A stretch of DNA of 6,933 bases from Rhodothermota bacterium (GTDB lineage Bacteria; Hydrogenedentota; Hydrogenedentia; Hydrogenedentales; GCA-2746185), in assembly GCA_009885415.1 (NCBI GenBank), contig VFKU01000851.1:1-6933 (forward strand), given 5' to 3'. Numbering within the stretch: position 1 is the first letter of the stretch; the number at the start of each line of letters is the position of its first letter. The notes under the pieces are model-generated. The model ran no database searches. It worked only from the letters and a program-made list of their open reading frames with translations, and had not been told where the DNA came from. The position numbers and the translations under genes were made by a program. Shown here one piece after another: positions 6,141 to 6,933 of the stretch.

Positions 6141-6933
6141 TCAGGCGAGGCGCTTGCGCGCGCGCTTGAGCGCTGCCTTCACCTGTCGCGGCGCGGTGCC
6201 GCCGGGAACGTCCCGGCGCTCCGCCAATTTCACGGGATCGAAGAGCGCCACGACGTCGCGAGCGAAGAGGGGAGAGGCCGCTTTCAATTCGTCCGCCGAC
6301 AAGTCGGGCAGGCGACGACCGGACTTAGTGCACGCAAGCACGAGTTTGCCGATCACTTCGTGCGCCTCGCGGAACGGGAGGCCCTTCGCCGCGAGATAGT
6401 CCGCCAGGTCGGTCGCTTCGAGGAAACCCTCGCGCGTCGCCGCGAGCATCGCCTCGCGCTTCACCCCGATCGACGGGATCATCTTCGCCGTCACCGCAAG
6501 ACAAAGCTGAACCGTGTCCGACGCGTCAAAGGCGGGTTCCTTGTCTTCCTGCATGTCGCGGTTGTAGGTCATCGGCAGGCCCTTCATCAGCGTCAAGAGC
6601 GCCGTGAGGTCGCCGTACACGCGCCCCGTCTTCCCGCGCACCAGCTCCGCCACGTCCGGGTTTTTCTTCTGCGGCATGATGCTCGATCCCGTCGTGTACG
6701 CGTCGCCAATCTCGATGAACCCGAATTCCGGCGTAGACCACAGCACCAGCTCCTCGCACAAGCGCGACAAATGCATCATCGCGATCGCCGCATTCGAACA
6801 AAACTCGACGAGATAATCCCGGTCCGATACCGCGTCCATGCTGTTACCCGAAACCGCGTCGAAGCCCAATTCCTCCGCCACCGCGAAGCGATCGATCGCG
6901 TGCGGCGTCCCCGACATCGCCGCCGATCCCAGC
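6141..6933 (-). CDS. argH: Argininosuccinate lyase, C-terminal part (cut by window edge)
   Basis: The minus-strand frame is open from the window edge (LGSAAMSGTPHAIDR) to a TGA at 6141, giving 263 residues. The full enzyme is about 460 residues, so its first 200 or so lie outside. It splits argininosuccinate into arginine and fumarate, the last step of arginine synthesis. The fumarate-lyase superfamily signature GSSIMPQKKN is at 6660-6689, with the catalytic serine loop intact. NSMDAVSDRDYLVEF, MTYNRDMQEDKEP and FREAHEVIG are typical ArgH segments, and the end VPGGTAPRQVKAAL matches the usual ArgH C-terminus. The GTP-like position in the family's SGT(T)xxIDR segment is kept as SGTPHAIDR. Nothing looks broken. 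The true start is upstream of the window; the internal ATG at 6917 is not a start. It is the first gene in a possible argH-ppk2 co-transcript. Confidence 0.95.
   Translation of the reverse strand, partial: LGSAAMSGTPHAIDRFAVAEELGFDAVSGNSMDAVSDRDYLVEFCSNAAIAMMHLSRLCEELVLWSTPEFGFIEIGDAYTTGSSIMPQKKNPDVAELVRGKTGRVYGDLTALLTLMKGLPMTYNRDMQEDKEPAFDASDTVQLCLAVTAKMIPSIGVKREAMLAATREGFLEATDLADYLAAKGLPFREAHEVIGKLVLACTKSGRRLPDLSADELKAASPLFARDVVALFDPVKLAERRDVPGGTAPRQVKAALKRARKRLA

Noticed and set aside
2050..6788. GCGATCGC copies as proof of a cyanobacterial origin
   Set aside because: HIP1 abundance alone is not diagnostic, and gene content gives no support for a cyanobacterium.

Overview
The window is high-GC bacterial DNA (roughly 64-65 % G+C by eye), densely packed with genes nearly all on the minus strand. 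It holds six protein genes and no RNA gene, CRISPR array, insertion sequence or integrase that I can see. The small entericidin-type lipoprotein points to a Gram-negative (outer-membrane) host. A large divergent glycosidase of the Glyco_hydro_106-like type, next to an HD-GYP response regulator and a PPK2, would fit a Planctomycetes/Hydrogenedentota/Sumerlaeota-like or deltaproteobacterial lineage, but the sequence does not settle the taxon.

Layout, right to left (direction of transcription for most genes): the C-terminal 263 residues of argininosuccinate lyase argH (6141-6933, cut by the window edge); 57 nt later a PPK2-family polyphosphate kinase (5151-6083); 84 nt later a REC-GAF-HD-GYP response regulator, a predicted cyclic-di-GMP phosphodiesterase (3534-5066); 69 nt later a 976-residue glycoside-hydrolase-like protein (534-3464). 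The gaps are short and hold no convincing terminator, so co-transcription of some or all is possible but unproven. A convergent plus-strand entericidin-like lipoprotein gene (329-460) follows, and at the left edge the N-terminal 76 residues of a glycerate kinase (1-229, minus), divergent from the lipoprotein gene across a 99-nt shared promoter region.

The genes are a mix of core metabolism (arginine synthesis, glycerate phosphorylation), nucleotide/polyphosphate balance, second-messenger signalling and carbohydrate metabolism. No known multi-gene system is evident. The least ordinary item is the glycosidase-like protein: its fold and domain order are recognisable, yet several motifs I remember as family hallmarks are replaced (an 'FTDEP'-type motif reads LNAGVP, a 'YDEDGWPSG'-type motif reads AEDLDDPVT, an 'HARGG'-type motif reads RPGAG). 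It may be a pseudoenzyme or have a changed activity. A second observation is that this gene and the upstream response-regulator gene both have a small potential hairpin that ends exactly 1 nt before the ATG and buries the ribosome-binding GGA.
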